NCBI RefSeq assembly: GCF_001439735.1 | Contig: NZ_JYLN01000005.1 | Location: 310,001 to 374,000, forward strand | DNA: 64,000 nt | Source of the DNA: Pseudomonas paralactis | Lineage (GTDB): Bacteria; Pseudomonadota; Gammaproteobacteria; Pseudomonadales; Pseudomonadaceae | Reading direction: 5' to 3' | In this document: positions 1-9,397 of the stretch, piece by piece | How positions within the stretch are numbered: the stretch's first letter is position 1 | Layout of the letters: each line of letters opens with the position of its first letter | Program-made: the position numbers and the translations under genes | The notes under the pieces: generated by a model | Databases searched by the model: none | What the model was told of the DNA's origin: nothing | The model's input: the letters and a program-made list of their open reading frames with translations, nothing else

Positions 1-369
1 CAGCGCTCGGCGGAAGTCGACCGCACCGTGGCCAGCTATGACGAGACCGTGGCCAAGTACCGCCAGACTGTGCTGGATGGGTTCCGTGAAGTGGAAAACT
101 ACATGGTCCAGCTCAAGGTCCTGGCGGACGAGGCTGTGGTCAGCAATGAAGCACTGGAGTCGGCGCGCGAGTCGTTGCGCTTGACCGAGAACCAGTACAA
201 AGCGGGGTTGATCGCTTACCTGGATGTGGTGACTGTGCAGGCGACGGCCCTGAGTAACGAGCGCACCGTATTGACCTTGTTGCAGTCGCGGTTGGTGGCG
301 AGTGTGCAGTTGATTGCGGCGTTGGGTGGTGGCTGGGACGGCCAGACCTCTCTGGCTGAAAAGGAGTAA
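1..369 (+). CDS. Outer membrane efflux channel, NodT/TolC family (C-terminal fragment)
   Basis: The reading frame is open from the first base, so the gene starts before the window; 122 C-terminal codons are present. Residues such as GFREVENYM and YKAGLIAYLDVVTVQ match the end of the second repeat of RND-type outer membrane factors, where long helices form the periplasmic tunnel. It would carry substrates of an RND or MFS pump across the outer membrane, and the pump genes should lie just upstream. The family is clear; the substrate cannot be told from this fragment. Confidence 0.85.
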   Translation, partial: QRSAEVDRTVASYDETVAKYRQTVLDGFREVENYMVQLKVLADEAVVSNEALESARESLRLTENQYKAGLIAYLDVVTVQATALSNERTVLTLLQSRLVASVQLIAALGGGWDGQTSLAEKE

Positions 370-450
370 CCGGATGCGCCGCGCATCCTGGGGGAGCAAG
401 ATCAACTGTGTGGGCTTGCCCCAATGCCAGTCAGTTAAGCACAGTACCCT

Positions 451-537
451 GTGGGAGCTGGCTTGCCTGCGATAGCGTTAGTGCAGTAGTAGTTGCGGTG
501 ACTGACACACCGCCTTCGCGGGCAAGCCCGCTCCCAC
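451..537. repeat. REP pair, GTGGGAGC type
   Basis: Two inverted palindromic units, GTGGGAGCTGGCTTGCC at the left and its near-complement GGCAAGCCCGCTCCCAC at the right, enclose about 50 bases. The same unit recurs near 11768 and 39194. It sits between the efflux gene and the MHYT gene, as REPs usually do. Confidence 0.85.
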
Positions 538-636
538 AGGGGATCTGCGCAGGCCACATTTTGATGTTCATGACGTCGTTGAAAACAGCCTGGCGAAGCC
601 ATCCGATTGACGCCAAAAACTCACTAATGGCCAACT

Positions 637-648
637 GATTAATTAATC
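637..648. promoter_or_regulatory. Perfect 12-base palindrome upstream of the MHYT gene
   Basis: GATTAATTAATC is a perfect palindrome in the AT-rich part of the intergenic region, 85 bases before the start codon of the c-di-GMP gene. It could be a regulator site or part of a promoter. No matching regulator is recognised, so this is weak. The rest of the 364-base gap holds only the REP pair. Confidence 0.25.
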
Positions 649-733
649 ACCTGCCTAAGATTCATTCTCGCTACAATCGCCCGCTTTACCACCCGGCATG
701 GGTTTTTACGCCCTGTAGCCTGCGAGAAGCCCC

Positions 734-2830
734 ATGTTGATCGGTAGCTATTCAACCTCCCTCGTCGTGATTTCCCTGTGCGTCGCGATGCTGGCGTCCT
801 ACACCGCGTTGGACATGGCCGGGCGAATCGCTACCGCCAAGGGGCGTGCCGTTTACCTATGGATCGCCGGCGGTGCAGGGGCGATGGGCGTGGGTATCTG
901 GTCCATGCACTTTATCGGCATGTTGGCGCTGCGGCTGCCGTTTGCCCTGGGGTTTGACCTGGGCATTACCGCGTTGTCGTTGCTGATCGCCGTGTTGTCC
1001 AGTGGCTTTGCCTTATGGCTGGTCAGCCAGCCACGCCTGCCGGCCTGGCAACTGGCGTTCGGCGCGCTGGTGATGGGCGCCGGTATCGCCAGCATGCATT
1101 ACACCGGCATGGCGGCGATGCGCATGACCCCCGGCATCGACTACGACCCCACGTTGTTCGGCGCTTCGTTGTTGATCGCAGTGGTGGCCTCCGGCGCTGC
1201 GCTGTGGATCGCCTTCAACCTGCGCCGCAATACGCCCTACGTGCGCCTGGCGCGGGGTGGGGCGGCGGTGGTGATGGGCGTGGCCATCGTCGGTATGCAT
1301 TACACCGGCATGGCCGCGGCGCAGTTTGCCGATGACAGTTTCTGCGGTGCCGCCCTGACGGGCTTGAGCGGCAAGGGCCTGGATAACCTGGTTCTGGTGA
1401 CTTCCCTGGCAGTGTTGGTCATCGCCTTGTTGACCTCTTTGCTGGATGCCCGCCTGGAAGCACGCACGGCGGTGCTCGCCGACTCCTTGACCCTGGCCAA
1501 CCAGGAACTGACCCACCTGGCCCTGCACGATATGCTTACAGGCTTGCCCAATCGCACGCTGTTGGCCGATCGCATTCAACAAGGCATTCAGGCGGTGTAC
1601 GAACAGGGCGGGTGCTTTGCACTGATGTTTATCGACCTGGACGGCTTCAAACCGGTCAACGACGCCTTTGGCCATCACATGGGCGACCAACTGCTGCGCG
1701 AAGTGGGCTTGCGTTTGCGCGAAGACTTGCGCAGCCAGGACACCCTGGCCCGTATCGGCGGCGACGAGTTCGTGTTGCTCGTGCAGTTGACCCAACCGGA
1801 CGATGCCATGGGCCTGGCCGAGCGTCAGGTCGGCCTGATCAACCGCGCTTTCACGGTGGCCGAGCATGAGCTGAAAATCTCCGCCAGTATCGGTATCGCC
1901 ATGTTCCCGGGCAACGGCAACAACCCCCAGGAACTGTTGATGAACGCCGACGCGGCGATGTATCACGCCAAGGGCATGGGCAAGAACGGCTATAGCTTCT
2001 TCGATGCGTCAATGAACACCAACGCGCGCAAGCAACTGCAATTGTTGCAGGACCTGCGCAATGCCCTCGAACACGGCGAGTTTCGTTTGTATTACCAGCC
2101 CAAGTTCGATGCGGTGAGCGGTAACGCTGTGGGGGCGGAGGCGTTGTTGCGCTGGCAGCATCCGCAACAAGGCTTGCTGCTGCCGGCAACTTTTATTGCA
2201 CTGGCGGAGAAAACCGGGCTGATCATTGCCATCGGCGAATGGGTACTCGACGAAGCCTGCCGCCAGATGAGCCTGTGGTACGCCCAGGGCTATGAGAGCT
2301 GGCGCATCGCGGTGAACCTTTCGGCGCTGCAGTTCTGCCATGCCGGGTTGGTCAACAGTGTTGCGGCTGCCCTGGAGCGCCACCGATTACCCGCCAACAG
2401 CCTCACGCTGGAGATCACCGAGACCACCGCCATGAGCGATGCCGACGCGAGCATGAAGGTATTGCAGCAACTATCGGACATGGGTGTGGACCTGTCTATC
2501 GATGACTTTGGCACCGGCTACTCAAGCCTGATGTACCTCAAGCGCCTGCCGGCCAATGAGTTGAAGATCGACCGCGGCTTTGTACGCGACCTGGAACACG
2601 ACAGCGACGACGCCGCCATCGTCTCGGCCATCGTGGCCCTCGGCCAGGCTCTGGACTTGCGGATTGTCGCCGAAGGCGTGGAAACCGATGCGCAGCAAAA
2701 CTTCCTCACCCGCCTGGGGTGTGATTCCTTGCAAGGCTATCTGTTGGGGCATCCATTGCCGGCTGATAGTTTCATGGCAAACATCCGCAGTGGCGAGGAT
2801 GCGTCAGCGCCTGACAAAAGCGGTCAGTGA
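734..2830 (+). CDS. Membrane c-di-GMP turnover protein, MHYT-GGDEF-EAL
   Basis: A 698-residue protein. The N-terminal ~235 residues form a multi-span MHYT sensor, with the motif present three times (MHFIGM, MHYTGM, MHYTGM), thought to bind a metal such as copper and to sense a diatomic gas. The cyclase domain keeps an intact GGDEF near residue 341, preceded at the usual five-residue spacing by the inhibitory-site motif RSQD. The phosphodiesterase domain keeps EAL near residue 467, DDFGTGYSSL and EGVET. Both active sites look intact, so it could make and degrade c-di-GMP. It is transcribed alone. The family resembles P. aeruginosa MucR and NbdA; which of these is orthologous cannot be decided here. 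Confidence 0.93.
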   Translation: MLIGSYSTSLVVISLCVAMLASYTALDMAGRIATAKGRAVYLWIAGGAGAMGVGIWSMHFIGMLALRLPFALGFDLGITALSLLIAVLSSGFALWLVSQPRLPAWQLAFGALVMGAGIASMHYTGMAAMRMTPGIDYDPTLFGASLLIAVVASGAALWIAFNLRRNTPYVRLARGGAAVVMGVAIVGMHYTGMAAAQFADDSFCGAALTGLSGKGLDNLVLVTSLAVLVIALLTSLLDARLEARTAVLADSLTLANQELTHLALHDMLTGLPNRTLLADRIQQGIQAVYEQGGCFALMFIDLDGFKPVNDAFGHHMGDQLLREVGLRLREDLRSQDTLARIGGDEFVLLVQLTQPDDAMGLAERQVGLINRAFTVAEHELKISASIGIAMFPGNGNNPQELLMNADAAMYHAKGMGKNGYSFFDASMNTNARKQLQLLQDLRNALEHGEFRLYYQPKFDAVSGNAVGAEALLRWQHPQQGLLLPATFIALAEKTGLIIAIGEWVLDEACRQMSLWYAQGYESWRIAVNLSALQFCHAGLVNSVAAALERHRLPANSLTLEITETTAMSDADASMKVLQQLSDMGVDLSIDDFGTGYSSLMYLKRLPANELKIDRGFVRDLEHDSDDAAIVSAIVALGQALDLRIVAEGVETDAQQNFLTRLGCDSLQGYLLGHPLPADSFMANIRSGEDASAPDKSGQ

Positions 2831-2884
2831 CGAGTATTCTTGGATCCAACCCTAACCGTCAGGTTGAATCAGGAGACCGCAGCC

Positions 2885-3631
2885 ATGGACAAAGTCGTCA
2901 TCATCACCGGGGGCAGCCGCGGGATTGGCGCCGAGACGGCCTTGCTGGCCGCTCGCGAAGGTTATCGCATCTGCATTAACTATCAGTCGGACGAGAAGGC
3001 AGCCCAGGCCGTGCTTGAACAAGTGCGTGGTCTCGGTGCGCAGGCCATCGCGGTGCGCGCCGATGTCAGCATCGAAGATGAAGTGATTGCGCTGTTCAAT
3101 CGTGTGGATGCCGAATTGGGGCGTGTCACGGCGCTGGTTAATAACGCCGGTACCGTGGGGCAAAAGTCGCGGGTCGACGAGATGTCCGAGTTTCGTATCC
3201 TGAAGATCATGAAGACCAATGTGCTGGGCCCGATCCTGTGCGCCAAGCACGCGGTGCTACGCATGTCGCCCCGGCATGGCGGGCAGGGCGGCAGTATCGT
3301 CAACGTGTCGTCGGTGGCGGCGCGGCTGGGGTCGCCCGGTGAGTATGTGGACTATGCGGCGTCCAAGGGCGCTCTGGATACCTTCACCCTGGGTTTGTCC
3401 AAAGAGGTGGCGGGTGAAGGCATTCGAGTCAACGCGGTACGCCCTGGTTATATCTTTACCGATTTCCACGCCCTGAGCGGCGACCCGGATCGGGTCAGCA
3501 AGCTGGAATCCGGTATTCCCATGGCGCGTGGCGGGCGCCCGGATGAAGTGGCGGAGGCGATTATCTGGTTGTTGTCGGATAAGGCTTCATACGCCACTGG
3601 CACTTTCGTGGACCTGGGGGGCGGACGCTAA
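2885..3631 (+). CDS. Short-chain dehydrogenase/reductase (SDR)
   Basis: A 248-residue classical SDR. It has the cofactor-binding TGGSRGIG at the N-terminus, VNNAG in the middle, the Ser of VNVSSVA and the catalytic YAASK. An in-frame start 45 bases upstream exists, but the ATG chosen follows AGGAGACCGC and places the Rossmann strand at the usual position. Substrate is unknown; many relatives are annotated as glucose dehydrogenase-like or 3-oxoacyl-ACP reductase-like. It lies 54 bases after the MHYT gene and converges on the next two genes. Confidence 0.9.
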   Translation: MDKVVIITGGSRGIGAETALLAAREGYRICINYQSDEKAAQAVLEQVRGLGAQAIAVRADVSIEDEVIALFNRVDAELGRVTALVNNAGTVGQKSRVDEMSEFRILKIMKTNVLGPILCAKHAVLRMSPRHGGQGGSIVNVSSVAARLGSPGEYVDYAASKGALDTFTLGLSKEVAGEGIRVNAVRPGYIFTDFHALSGDPDRVSKLESGIPMARGGRPDEVAEAIIWLLSDKASYATGTFVDLGGGR

Positions 3632-3641
3632 TAGCTGCAGC

Positions 3642-4097
3642 TCAACGGCCAAGGTCTTGCAGCGTGTCGTAGCCATTTTCTGCGAATGCTACAAGTAGAC
3701 GAGCCTCAGAGTTCTTTCGGGTGCTATAGCCCGCGTTGTGGAAGCCGTTGATCTTGCCGTCGTGAGGTTCGCTATTGCCGACGCGGCGATCATTCACATT
3801 GTCGAGAACGTTGATCACCCGTGCCAGGTTATAGGCCGCATGGGCCCTGGCCCTTGCGACAGGGTTGGCGGACGTCCAGTCGCCAACCCGGCGCTTGAGC
3901 AAGTCTGTCACTGGGTAGCGGTCCCGACGTTTGAGCAGATGCTTCAACGCGGGATTCGCGTTGATGATTTGCCGGGCGGTACGATGGTCACCGGCGGGAG
4001 GATCTTCGGCTGCAGTCGGTACGACGAGCCAGTTATTTTCAGGGCGGCCTTCGTCGGGCCGATAGCGGTGCGGTGTATGAAACGGACTGATGCGCAT
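3642..4097 (-). CDS. Hypothetical protein of unknown family
   Basis: A 151-residue frame starting MRISPFHTPH, chosen because GAGG lies five bases before this ATG on the minus strand; the frame could be extended to 4157 or further but without a ribosome site. It is hydrophilic, without signal peptide or membrane span, rich in Arg and Asn (NVNDRRVGNSEPHDGKING). Base composition is lower in GC than the neighbouring genes. It follows the MocR regulator on the same strand. I do not recognise the family. An overlapping plus-strand frame looks less protein-like. Confidence 0.5.
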   Translation of the reverse strand: MRISPFHTPHRYRPDEGRPENNWLVVPTAAEDPPAGDHRTARQIINANPALKHLLKRRDRYPVTDLLKRRVGDWTSANPVARARAHAAYNLARVINVLDNVNDRRVGNSEPHDGKINGFHNAGYSTRKNSEARLLVAFAENGYDTLQDLGR

Positions 4098-4174
4098 GGC
4101 GGCCTCAACGTGGAACTGGACCTCACTGGGTGGTGCCCTGATGGCGCCGAGTTCCATAGGCGAGGGGGGCGCCT

Positions 4175-5584
4175 TTAAAAAGATCGCACAATCCGCCCCA
4201 GCGTCTCCATGGCCTTTTCCGACGCCTCGTTCCAGGGGCTGCCATAGTTCAAGCGTATGCAGTTTCTGAAGCGTTGGGTCGCTGAAAAAATCGGCCCCGG
4301 TGCGATGCTGATGCCTTGCGCCAGGGCCATCTGGAACAACTTCAGCGAGTCGGTTTGCTCCGGCAATTCCAACCACAGGAAGTAGCCGCCCGCCGGCTGG
4401 CTGACCCGTGTCTGGGCCGGGAAGTAGCGGGCGATGGCCGCCAGCATGGCGCTTTGCTGTTCTTCCAGGGCATAGCGCAACTTGCGCAGGTGGCGGTCAT
4501 AGCCGCCGTGTTGCAGGTAGTCGGCAATCGCCGCCTGGGCCGGCATCGAGGGGCACAGCGAGGTCATCAGTTTCAGGCGCTCGACTTTTTGCGCAAAGCG
4601 TCCGGCTGCGACCCAGCCAACGCGGTAACCCGGTGCCAGGCTCTTGGCAAAAGAGCCGCAATGCATCACCAGCCCTTCGGTATCAAACGCCTTGGCCGGT
4701 TTTGGCGCGTGTTGCCCGTAGTACAGCTCGGCGTAGACATCATCTTCGATCAACGGCACCTGATGGCTGCGTAGCAGTTCTACCAGCGCCTGCTTTTTTG
4801 CTTCGGGCAGGGTGGCGCCCATGGGGTTCTGGAAGCTGGTCATGGTCCAGCAGGCTTTGATCGGGTAGCGCTCAAGGCTTTGTGCCAAAGCGTTCAGATC
4901 AATGCCATCGCGCGGGTGTACCGGGATTTCCACGGCCTTGAGTTTCAGGCGCTCCAGCACTTGCAGGCAGGCGTAGAACGCTGGTGCCTCGATCGCAACC
5001 AGGTCGCCCGGTTCAGTCACGGCTTGCAGGCACAGGTTCAGCGCTTCCAGGGCGCCGTTGGTGATCAGCAATTCCTCCATGGGCAGCATCAGGCCGCCGA
5101 CCATATAGCGCAGGGCAATCTGCCGACGCAGTTGCGGGTTGCCCGGCGACATGTCGGTGACCACCAGGCGCGGGTCCATTTCGCGGCTGGCGCTGGCCAG
5201 GGAGCGCGCCAGGCGCGGCAACGGGAACAGCATCGGGCTGGGGAAGGCCGAGCCGAAGGGCACGGTATTAGGGTCTTTGATCGAGTCCAGTACCGAAAAC
5301 ACCAATTCACTCACATCCACATGGGTGGACTCATGCACTTGCTCGCTCACGACCGGCTCGGAAAACGGGCTCGGCGCATGGGTGTTGACGAAGTAGCCGG
5401 AGCGCGGCCGTGCGCGAATCAGGCCACGACGTTCCAGCAAGTAGTACGCCTGGAACACGGTAGACGGGCTGACGCCGTAAGTCTGGCTGGCATAGCGCAC
5501 CGACGGCACCCGCTGACCTGGGCCAAGGACGCCGGAGCGGATCAGTTCTGCGATGTCATCGGCAAATTTTTCGTAGCGTTTCAT
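4175..5584 (-). CDS. MocR-type regulator: GntR helix-turn-helix fused to aminotransferase-like domain
   Basis: A 469-residue protein. Residues 1-75 form a GntR winged helix (LGPGQRVPSVRYASQTYGVSPSTVFQ region). The rest is a fold-type I PLP domain with the Schiff-base lysine in SFAKSLAPGYRVGW. MocR proteins use PLP or amino compounds as signals and usually control a neighbouring metabolic gene; no obvious divergent target is present, since the upstream gap holds a REPIN. The target is unknown; the downstream orphan at 3642 could be co-transcribed. Confidence 0.92.
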   Translation of the reverse strand: MKRYEKFADDIAELIRSGVLGPGQRVPSVRYASQTYGVSPSTVFQAYYLLERRGLIRARPRSGYFVNTHAPSPFSEPVVSEQVHESTHVDVSELVFSVLDSIKDPNTVPFGSAFPSPMLFPLPRLARSLASASREMDPRLVVTDMSPGNPQLRRQIALRYMVGGLMLPMEELLITNGALEALNLCLQAVTEPGDLVAIEAPAFYACLQVLERLKLKAVEIPVHPRDGIDLNALAQSLERYPIKACWTMTSFQNPMGATLPEAKKQALVELLRSHQVPLIEDDVYAELYYGQHAPKPAKAFDTEGLVMHCGSFAKSLAPGYRVGWVAAGRFAQKVERLKLMTSLCPSMPAQAAIADYLQHGGYDRHLRKLRYALEEQQSAMLAAIARYFPAQTRVSQPAGGYFLWLELPEQTDSLKLFQMALAQGISIAPGPIFSATQRFRNCIRLNYGSPWNEASEKAMETLGRIVRSF

Positions 5585-5627
5585 GGCGGCCTAATTAGCT
5601 TTTTGAATGTGTACGCAGGGCAAAACT

Positions 5628-5726
5628 GTAGGAGCGAGCTTGCTCGCGAAACACGTCAACGATAACGCGTGTTTCCTGAATGCACGCGGTGCCTGTGAGT
5701 TTTTCGCGAGCAAGCGCGCTCCTGCA
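5628..5726. repeat. REPIN, GTAGGAGCGAG type
   Basis: Outer palindromic units GTAGGAGCGAGCTTGCTCGC and a slightly diverged inverted partner (GCGAGCAAGCGCGCTCCTGC) flank a spacer with CGTCAACGATAACGCG. One of eight copies in the window with the same spacer; here the spacer is in forward orientation. Confidence 0.9.
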
Positions 5727-5739
5727 TTTGATCTCTATA

Positions 5740-7173
5740 TCAGCGATTCAAAGGGGCAACAAATCGGCTGTCAGCTGCGGTATAGACCCAGGGTTCATCC
5801 ACATCAGTGACTTTAAAACGGATAGTTTGAGAACTGCTGGCCGGTGTGTCCGCCAGCAACGCCACCGACACCGGTATATCGACAATTTCCCCGGGCGCGA
5901 GGCTGACCTGGGTCTTGCCTTGCAACTGGAACCCCTCGGCCTCCACCAGTTCCAGGCGGTATTCCTGGCGCTGCTGGGTCTTGTTGATTACCTTGAGGCT
6001 GTAGATGTTCTCGATCAAACCCTGGCTGTTTTCGCGAAACATGCCGCGGTCCTTGGTGACATCCAGCGACACCATCGGCCGTTCAATCAAGGCCACCACC
6101 AACGCGGCAATCATGACCAGCAGCACGGCACTGTAGCCGATCAGGCGTGGCCTGAGCAGCTGAGTCTTGCCGCCCTGCAGTTGGTGTTCACTGGTGTAGC
6201 TCACCAAGCCACGGGCATAGCCCATTTTGTCCATGATCGAGTCGCAGGCATCGATGCAGGCCGCGCAGCCGATACATTCCATTTGCAGGCCGTCGCGGAT
6301 ATCGATACCGGTAGGGCAAACCTGCACACACAGCTGACAATCAATGCAATCGCCGAGCCCGACATCGGCTGGCTGCACCTCACGTTTGCGCGGGCCACGG
6401 CGTTCACCGCGCGCAGCATTGTAGGAAATGGTCAGGGTGTCTTTATCAAACATGACACTCTGGAACCGCGCATACGGGCACATGTGCATGCACACCGCCT
6501 CGCGTAACCAGCCAGCATTGATGTAGGTAGCGCCGGTAAAAAACAGCACCCAGAACAGGCTCACCCCGCCTGCTTGCCAGGTCAGCAGTTCGACGGCGAG
6601 CGGGCGGATGGGCGTGAAGTAACCGACAAAGGTCAGCCCGGTCAGCACGCTGATACCCAGCCACAGCGAATGTTTGGCTGAGCGCCGCGCGAGTTTGTTC
6701 AGGCTCCAGGGAGCTGCCTGCAGCTTGATGCGCTGGTTGCGTTCGCCCTCGGTGATCTTTTCACACCACATGAACAGCCAGGTGAACGAACTTTGCGGGC
6801 AGGTATAGCCGCACCACACGCGGCCGGCAAACACCGTGATCGCAAACAGCCCGAAAGCACAGATGATCAGCAGCGCCGAGAGCAGGATAAAGTCCTGCGG
6901 CCAGAAGGTCGCGCCGAAAATGTGGAACTTGCTTTCGGCCAGGTCCCACAGCACGGCCTGGCGCCCATCCCAGTTCAGCCACACGGTGCCGAAAAAGGCC
7001 AGGAACAGCAACGCCGCTCCGCTGACACGCAAGGTGCGGAACAGGCCGGTGAAGCTGCGGGTATGGATCAGGTTGTCACTGGATTTGGCCTTCACCTTCT
7101 TTGGGTGTATGGGCTCAAAGGTTTCCACGGTTGGGATTCGTTCGCTCATGGTCGTTCGCTCATCAGCCTCCAT
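5740..7173 (-). CDS. ccoG: Cytochrome c oxidase accessory protein CcoG (FixG/RdxA family)
   Basis: A 477-residue polyferredoxin membrane protein needed for cbb3-type oxidase assembly, where it is implicated in copper handling. It has several membrane spans, the motif CGYTCPQSSFTWLFMWCE, two [4Fe-4S] cysteine clusters (CIDCQLCVQVCP and CIGCAACIDACD) and the immunoglobulin-like FixG C-terminal domain. A second in-frame ATG at 7149 (MSERIPTVE) is an alternative start; neither has a strong ribosome site. No ccoNOP genes adjoin it in the window, so it may be a stand-alone or second copy. Confidence 0.9.
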   Translation of the reverse strand: MEADERTTMSERIPTVETFEPIHPKKVKAKSSDNLIHTRSFTGLFRTLRVSGAALLFLAFFGTVWLNWDGRQAVLWDLAESKFHIFGATFWPQDFILLSALLIICAFGLFAITVFAGRVWCGYTCPQSSFTWLFMWCEKITEGERNQRIKLQAAPWSLNKLARRSAKHSLWLGISVLTGLTFVGYFTPIRPLAVELLTWQAGGVSLFWVLFFTGATYINAGWLREAVCMHMCPYARFQSVMFDKDTLTISYNAARGERRGPRKREVQPADVGLGDCIDCQLCVQVCPTGIDIRDGLQMECIGCAACIDACDSIMDKMGYARGLVSYTSEHQLQGGKTQLLRPRLIGYSAVLLVMIAALVVALIERPMVSLDVTKDRGMFRENSQGLIENIYSLKVINKTQQRQEYRLELVEAEGFQLQGKTQVSLAPGEIVDIPVSVALLADTPASSSQTIRFKVTDVDEPWVYTAADSRFVAPLNR

Positions 7174-7276
7174 CAGGCCAATGCACTATGGGCGACGGGC
7201 TGTTTGCATAACAGACTCAGGTATGGCGATAAAAAGCGGATCAGATGGGCTGGACATCTCAGTCTGCGTCAATCTG

Positions 7277-7303
7277 CTGCACCCCAGACTCAATGGGGTG
7301 CAG
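7277..7303. terminator. Hairpin between the DUF3203-like gene and ccoG
   Basis: CTGCACCCC and GGGGTGCAG form a perfect 9-base-pair stem with a 9-base loop. It lies just after the stop of the upstream minus-strand gene. No T-run follows, so it may be a weak terminator or an RNA-stabilising hairpin. Confidence 0.4.
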
Positions 7304-7333
7304 CGATAGATCGCAGCTGCTGACGCAGATCAA

Positions 7334-7573
7334 TTAAATCACTGAACCCGGTTCGTCGGCCTTTACATGCTGACGGCCATCGGTTGCGCCTTCAACCGTC
7401 AGGGCGTCCGCCTCGGCTTCGGTGATGTAGATACGCGCACCCGCCAATTCCAGATAAGACATGGCTTTGTCGTGATCGGTAAGGATGGTCACCCGGGTGG
7501 CTGGCAGGCTTTGTTCCTGGCCGTTGTCGTCGAGCGTGAAGTAGCACAGATGATTTTCGATGCGTACGGTCAT
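7334..7573 (-). CDS. Small conserved Pseudomonas protein, DUF3203-like
   Basis: A 79-residue soluble protein starting MTVRIENHLCYFTLDD, with GGAG seven bases before the ATG. Length and sequence fit the small Pseudomonas family DUF3203, of unknown function; this assignment is from memory of the family and not certain. It has alternating short strands and no signal peptide. It reads towards ccoG with a hairpin between. Confidence 0.75.
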   Translation of the reverse strand: MTVRIENHLCYFTLDDNGQEQSLPATRVTILTDHDKAMSYLELAGARIYITEAEADALTVEGATDGRQHVKADEPGSVI

Positions 7574-7691
7574 GACGATCTCCGTTTTGTGAACTGTGCA
7601 ATGTTAGGCGACCGCCATGCGCACGGGTTCCGGGCAACTGACTGGCGGTCTGTGCGGTCTATTCTTTATTCATAATAAAAGGAGCGCATTC

Positions 7692-8183
7692 ATGGACGCC
7701 TGGTGGCATCAAGTGTGGCAAACCCTGCAAGCCGAATTCGCCGACCTTGCCGACGCCCGACAACTCACCCAAGTGACGGTGCGCCTGCTGATCGCTGCGA
7801 TCCTGGGGGGCATTCTGGGTTTTGAACGTGAACACAAGGGCAAGGCGGCAGGCGTGCGCACCCATATGCTGGTGGCGCTGGGCGCGGCGCTGTTTGTGCT
7901 GGTGCCGCAGATGTCCGGTAACCAGGCAGACGCCATGAGCCGGGTGGTTCAGGGGGTGATTGCAGGCATCGGCTTTTTGGGCGCCGGCACTATTCTCAAG
8001 GGCAAGGAAGACGAAGAGGGCCAGCATGTAAAGGGCCTGACCACGGCTGCCGGGCTGTGGATGACCGCCGCCATCGGGGTGGCGGCAGGCATGGGGCGTG
8101 AATCGACGGCGGTACTCAGTACATTGCTGGCCCTGATGGTATTCAGCATCATGCCGAGAATCGTCAAGCTAGTGGAAAAGTGA
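7692..8183 (+). CDS. MgtC/SapB family membrane protein
   Basis: A 163-residue protein with about four membrane spans and the family motifs GGILGFEREHKGKAAGVRTH and FLGAGTILK. MgtC proteins support growth in low magnesium and, in some bacteria, modulate the F-type ATPase or survival in host cells. The ATG chosen follows AAAGGAGCG; a longer frame to 7617 lacks a site. No magnesium sensor leader could be recognised upstream. The short length without the C-terminal ACT-like domain is common for the SapB-like subgroup. Confidence 0.88.
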   Translation: MDAWWHQVWQTLQAEFADLADARQLTQVTVRLLIAAILGGILGFEREHKGKAAGVRTHMLVALGAALFVLVPQMSGNQADAMSRVVQGVIAGIGFLGAGTILKGKEDEEGQHVKGLTTAAGLWMTAAIGVAAGMGRESTAVLSTLLALMVFSIMPRIVKLVEK

Positions 8184-8202
8184 TAACCGGCTAACCTCTC
8201 GA

Positions 8203-9210
8203 TCAGGTCACGATATTGCTTTGGCGCACCTCACCAAACACCTTCAACACAAAGGCTGGCTTGCCTGGAGCATCAGCAATGACGACCACGCTGGCATTGT
8301 TATTGGGCAAATATTGAATCTGTATTTCCCCGCTCGACTCTGGCGTGCGCTCAACCGTTCGCAGTGAGGTGTTCAACTGCTTCTGGATGCCGGCCAGGTT
8401 CAGTTTATCTTGCGATTTGAAGTTGCGGACCTCTTGAGGCGATTCGAGTGTGGATTCACTGGCAGAGCTGAAGCTATAGGTAGCGCAGGTGTCGTTGTGA
8501 GTGTCGCTGGCCGATGGCATTGACGCTGTGTCGGCTTGCGATGCATCAAGTTTGTCTTTGGCCAGCGAATTGCAGGTATTGCTTAAGGTTTTATAGGTCG
8601 AATCCATTCTGGAATAGTTTTGCTCGATTTTGGTTAACTCTGCGAGTGAGTGATCGAGACGGCCAACAGAGATCGAGGCATCGCTGTCGAATGCCCCGAG
8701 CAGAGCCTCAATATTCTTGAAGGTGAATCTATTCATCACCTGTTCTGTTGTTTTATGCCTGGCCGAATTCAGGTTTTTGGCACCCTCATCGAGCAGCACG
8801 TTCATCTCTTCAAGTTTCTGGCGGTTCGCTTTAGCGTCGGGGCCACGTAACGCTGCGCGCCTGTTTTCGGGCTGAAAAATCCATTCCAGTTCGGATTTGA
8901 TTACCTGAGATTGGGCAGAGTCCGGATTGCTCTGCAGTGCGTTGATTGTTTCCGGGGTCAATAGTGTACGAGCATCACTCACGCGTTTGGTCGCGTCTGT
9001 GTGTTGTTCTGGGGAGATCTGATTGGCGCGCGTGTCAGGCGATTGCTCTGAACGGTCTGGTGCCTTGGGCTCAGCGGACCAGTTGGGGCCAGCCTTGAGC
9101 AGGGTTTGCAGCTGTTGTGATGTTGGCAGGCCCTGAATGTGTGCGCCGATGGAGGGTTGCGGTGGCGATGGCGGCGTGCTCAAAGCGTGTTGAGGGTTAA
9201 TGGTCGACAT
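8203..9210 (-). CDS. Hypothetical effector-like protein
   Basis: A 335-residue hydrophilic protein with no signal peptide or membrane span. The first ~75 residues are rich in Pro, Ser, Gln and Thr and look disordered (STPPSPPQPSIGAH), followed by helical segments (EEMNVLLDEGAKNLNSARHK) and a C-terminal strand-rich part (SVVVIADAPGKPAFVLKVFG). GAGGA precedes the ATG. GC is clearly lower than in the flanking genes, a sign of transfer or special function. Such a layout resembles secreted effectors, but no catalytic motif or known family is visible, so function is unknown. Confidence 0.7.
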   Translation of the reverse strand: MSTINPQHALSTPPSPPQPSIGAHIQGLPTSQQLQTLLKAGPNWSAEPKAPDRSEQSPDTRANQISPEQHTDATKRVSDARTLLTPETINALQSNPDSAQSQVIKSELEWIFQPENRRAALRGPDAKANRQKLEEMNVLLDEGAKNLNSARHKTTEQVMNRFTFKNIEALLGAFDSDASISVGRLDHSLAELTKIEQNYSRMDSTYKTLSNTCNSLAKDKLDASQADTASMPSASDTHNDTCATYSFSSASESTLESPQEVRNFKSQDKLNLAGIQKQLNTSLRTVERTPESSGEIQIQYLPNNNASVVVIADAPGKPAFVLKVFGEVRQSNIVT

Positions 9211-9397
9211 GGTGTCCTCGCGATAGGGTCAGAACTTCCCATCGGAAGATGGGTTGAGTGCGAGGTAAATATATAAACCTGCGTTCAGGCGAGCATTCAG
9301 GCTTGTTTCCAGTGTCTGTAGGAGAGTTCAGTTTTTGTGGCTCGCTCGAGTTGATGAACAGCCTGGCCGCTCCCGAGCGAACCTCTATCATTGTGGC

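Noticed and set aside
3738..4178. Plus-strand frame of 146 codons opposite the orphan
   Set aside because: Starts without a ribosome site; the minus-strand frame has a better start and more ordinary composition.
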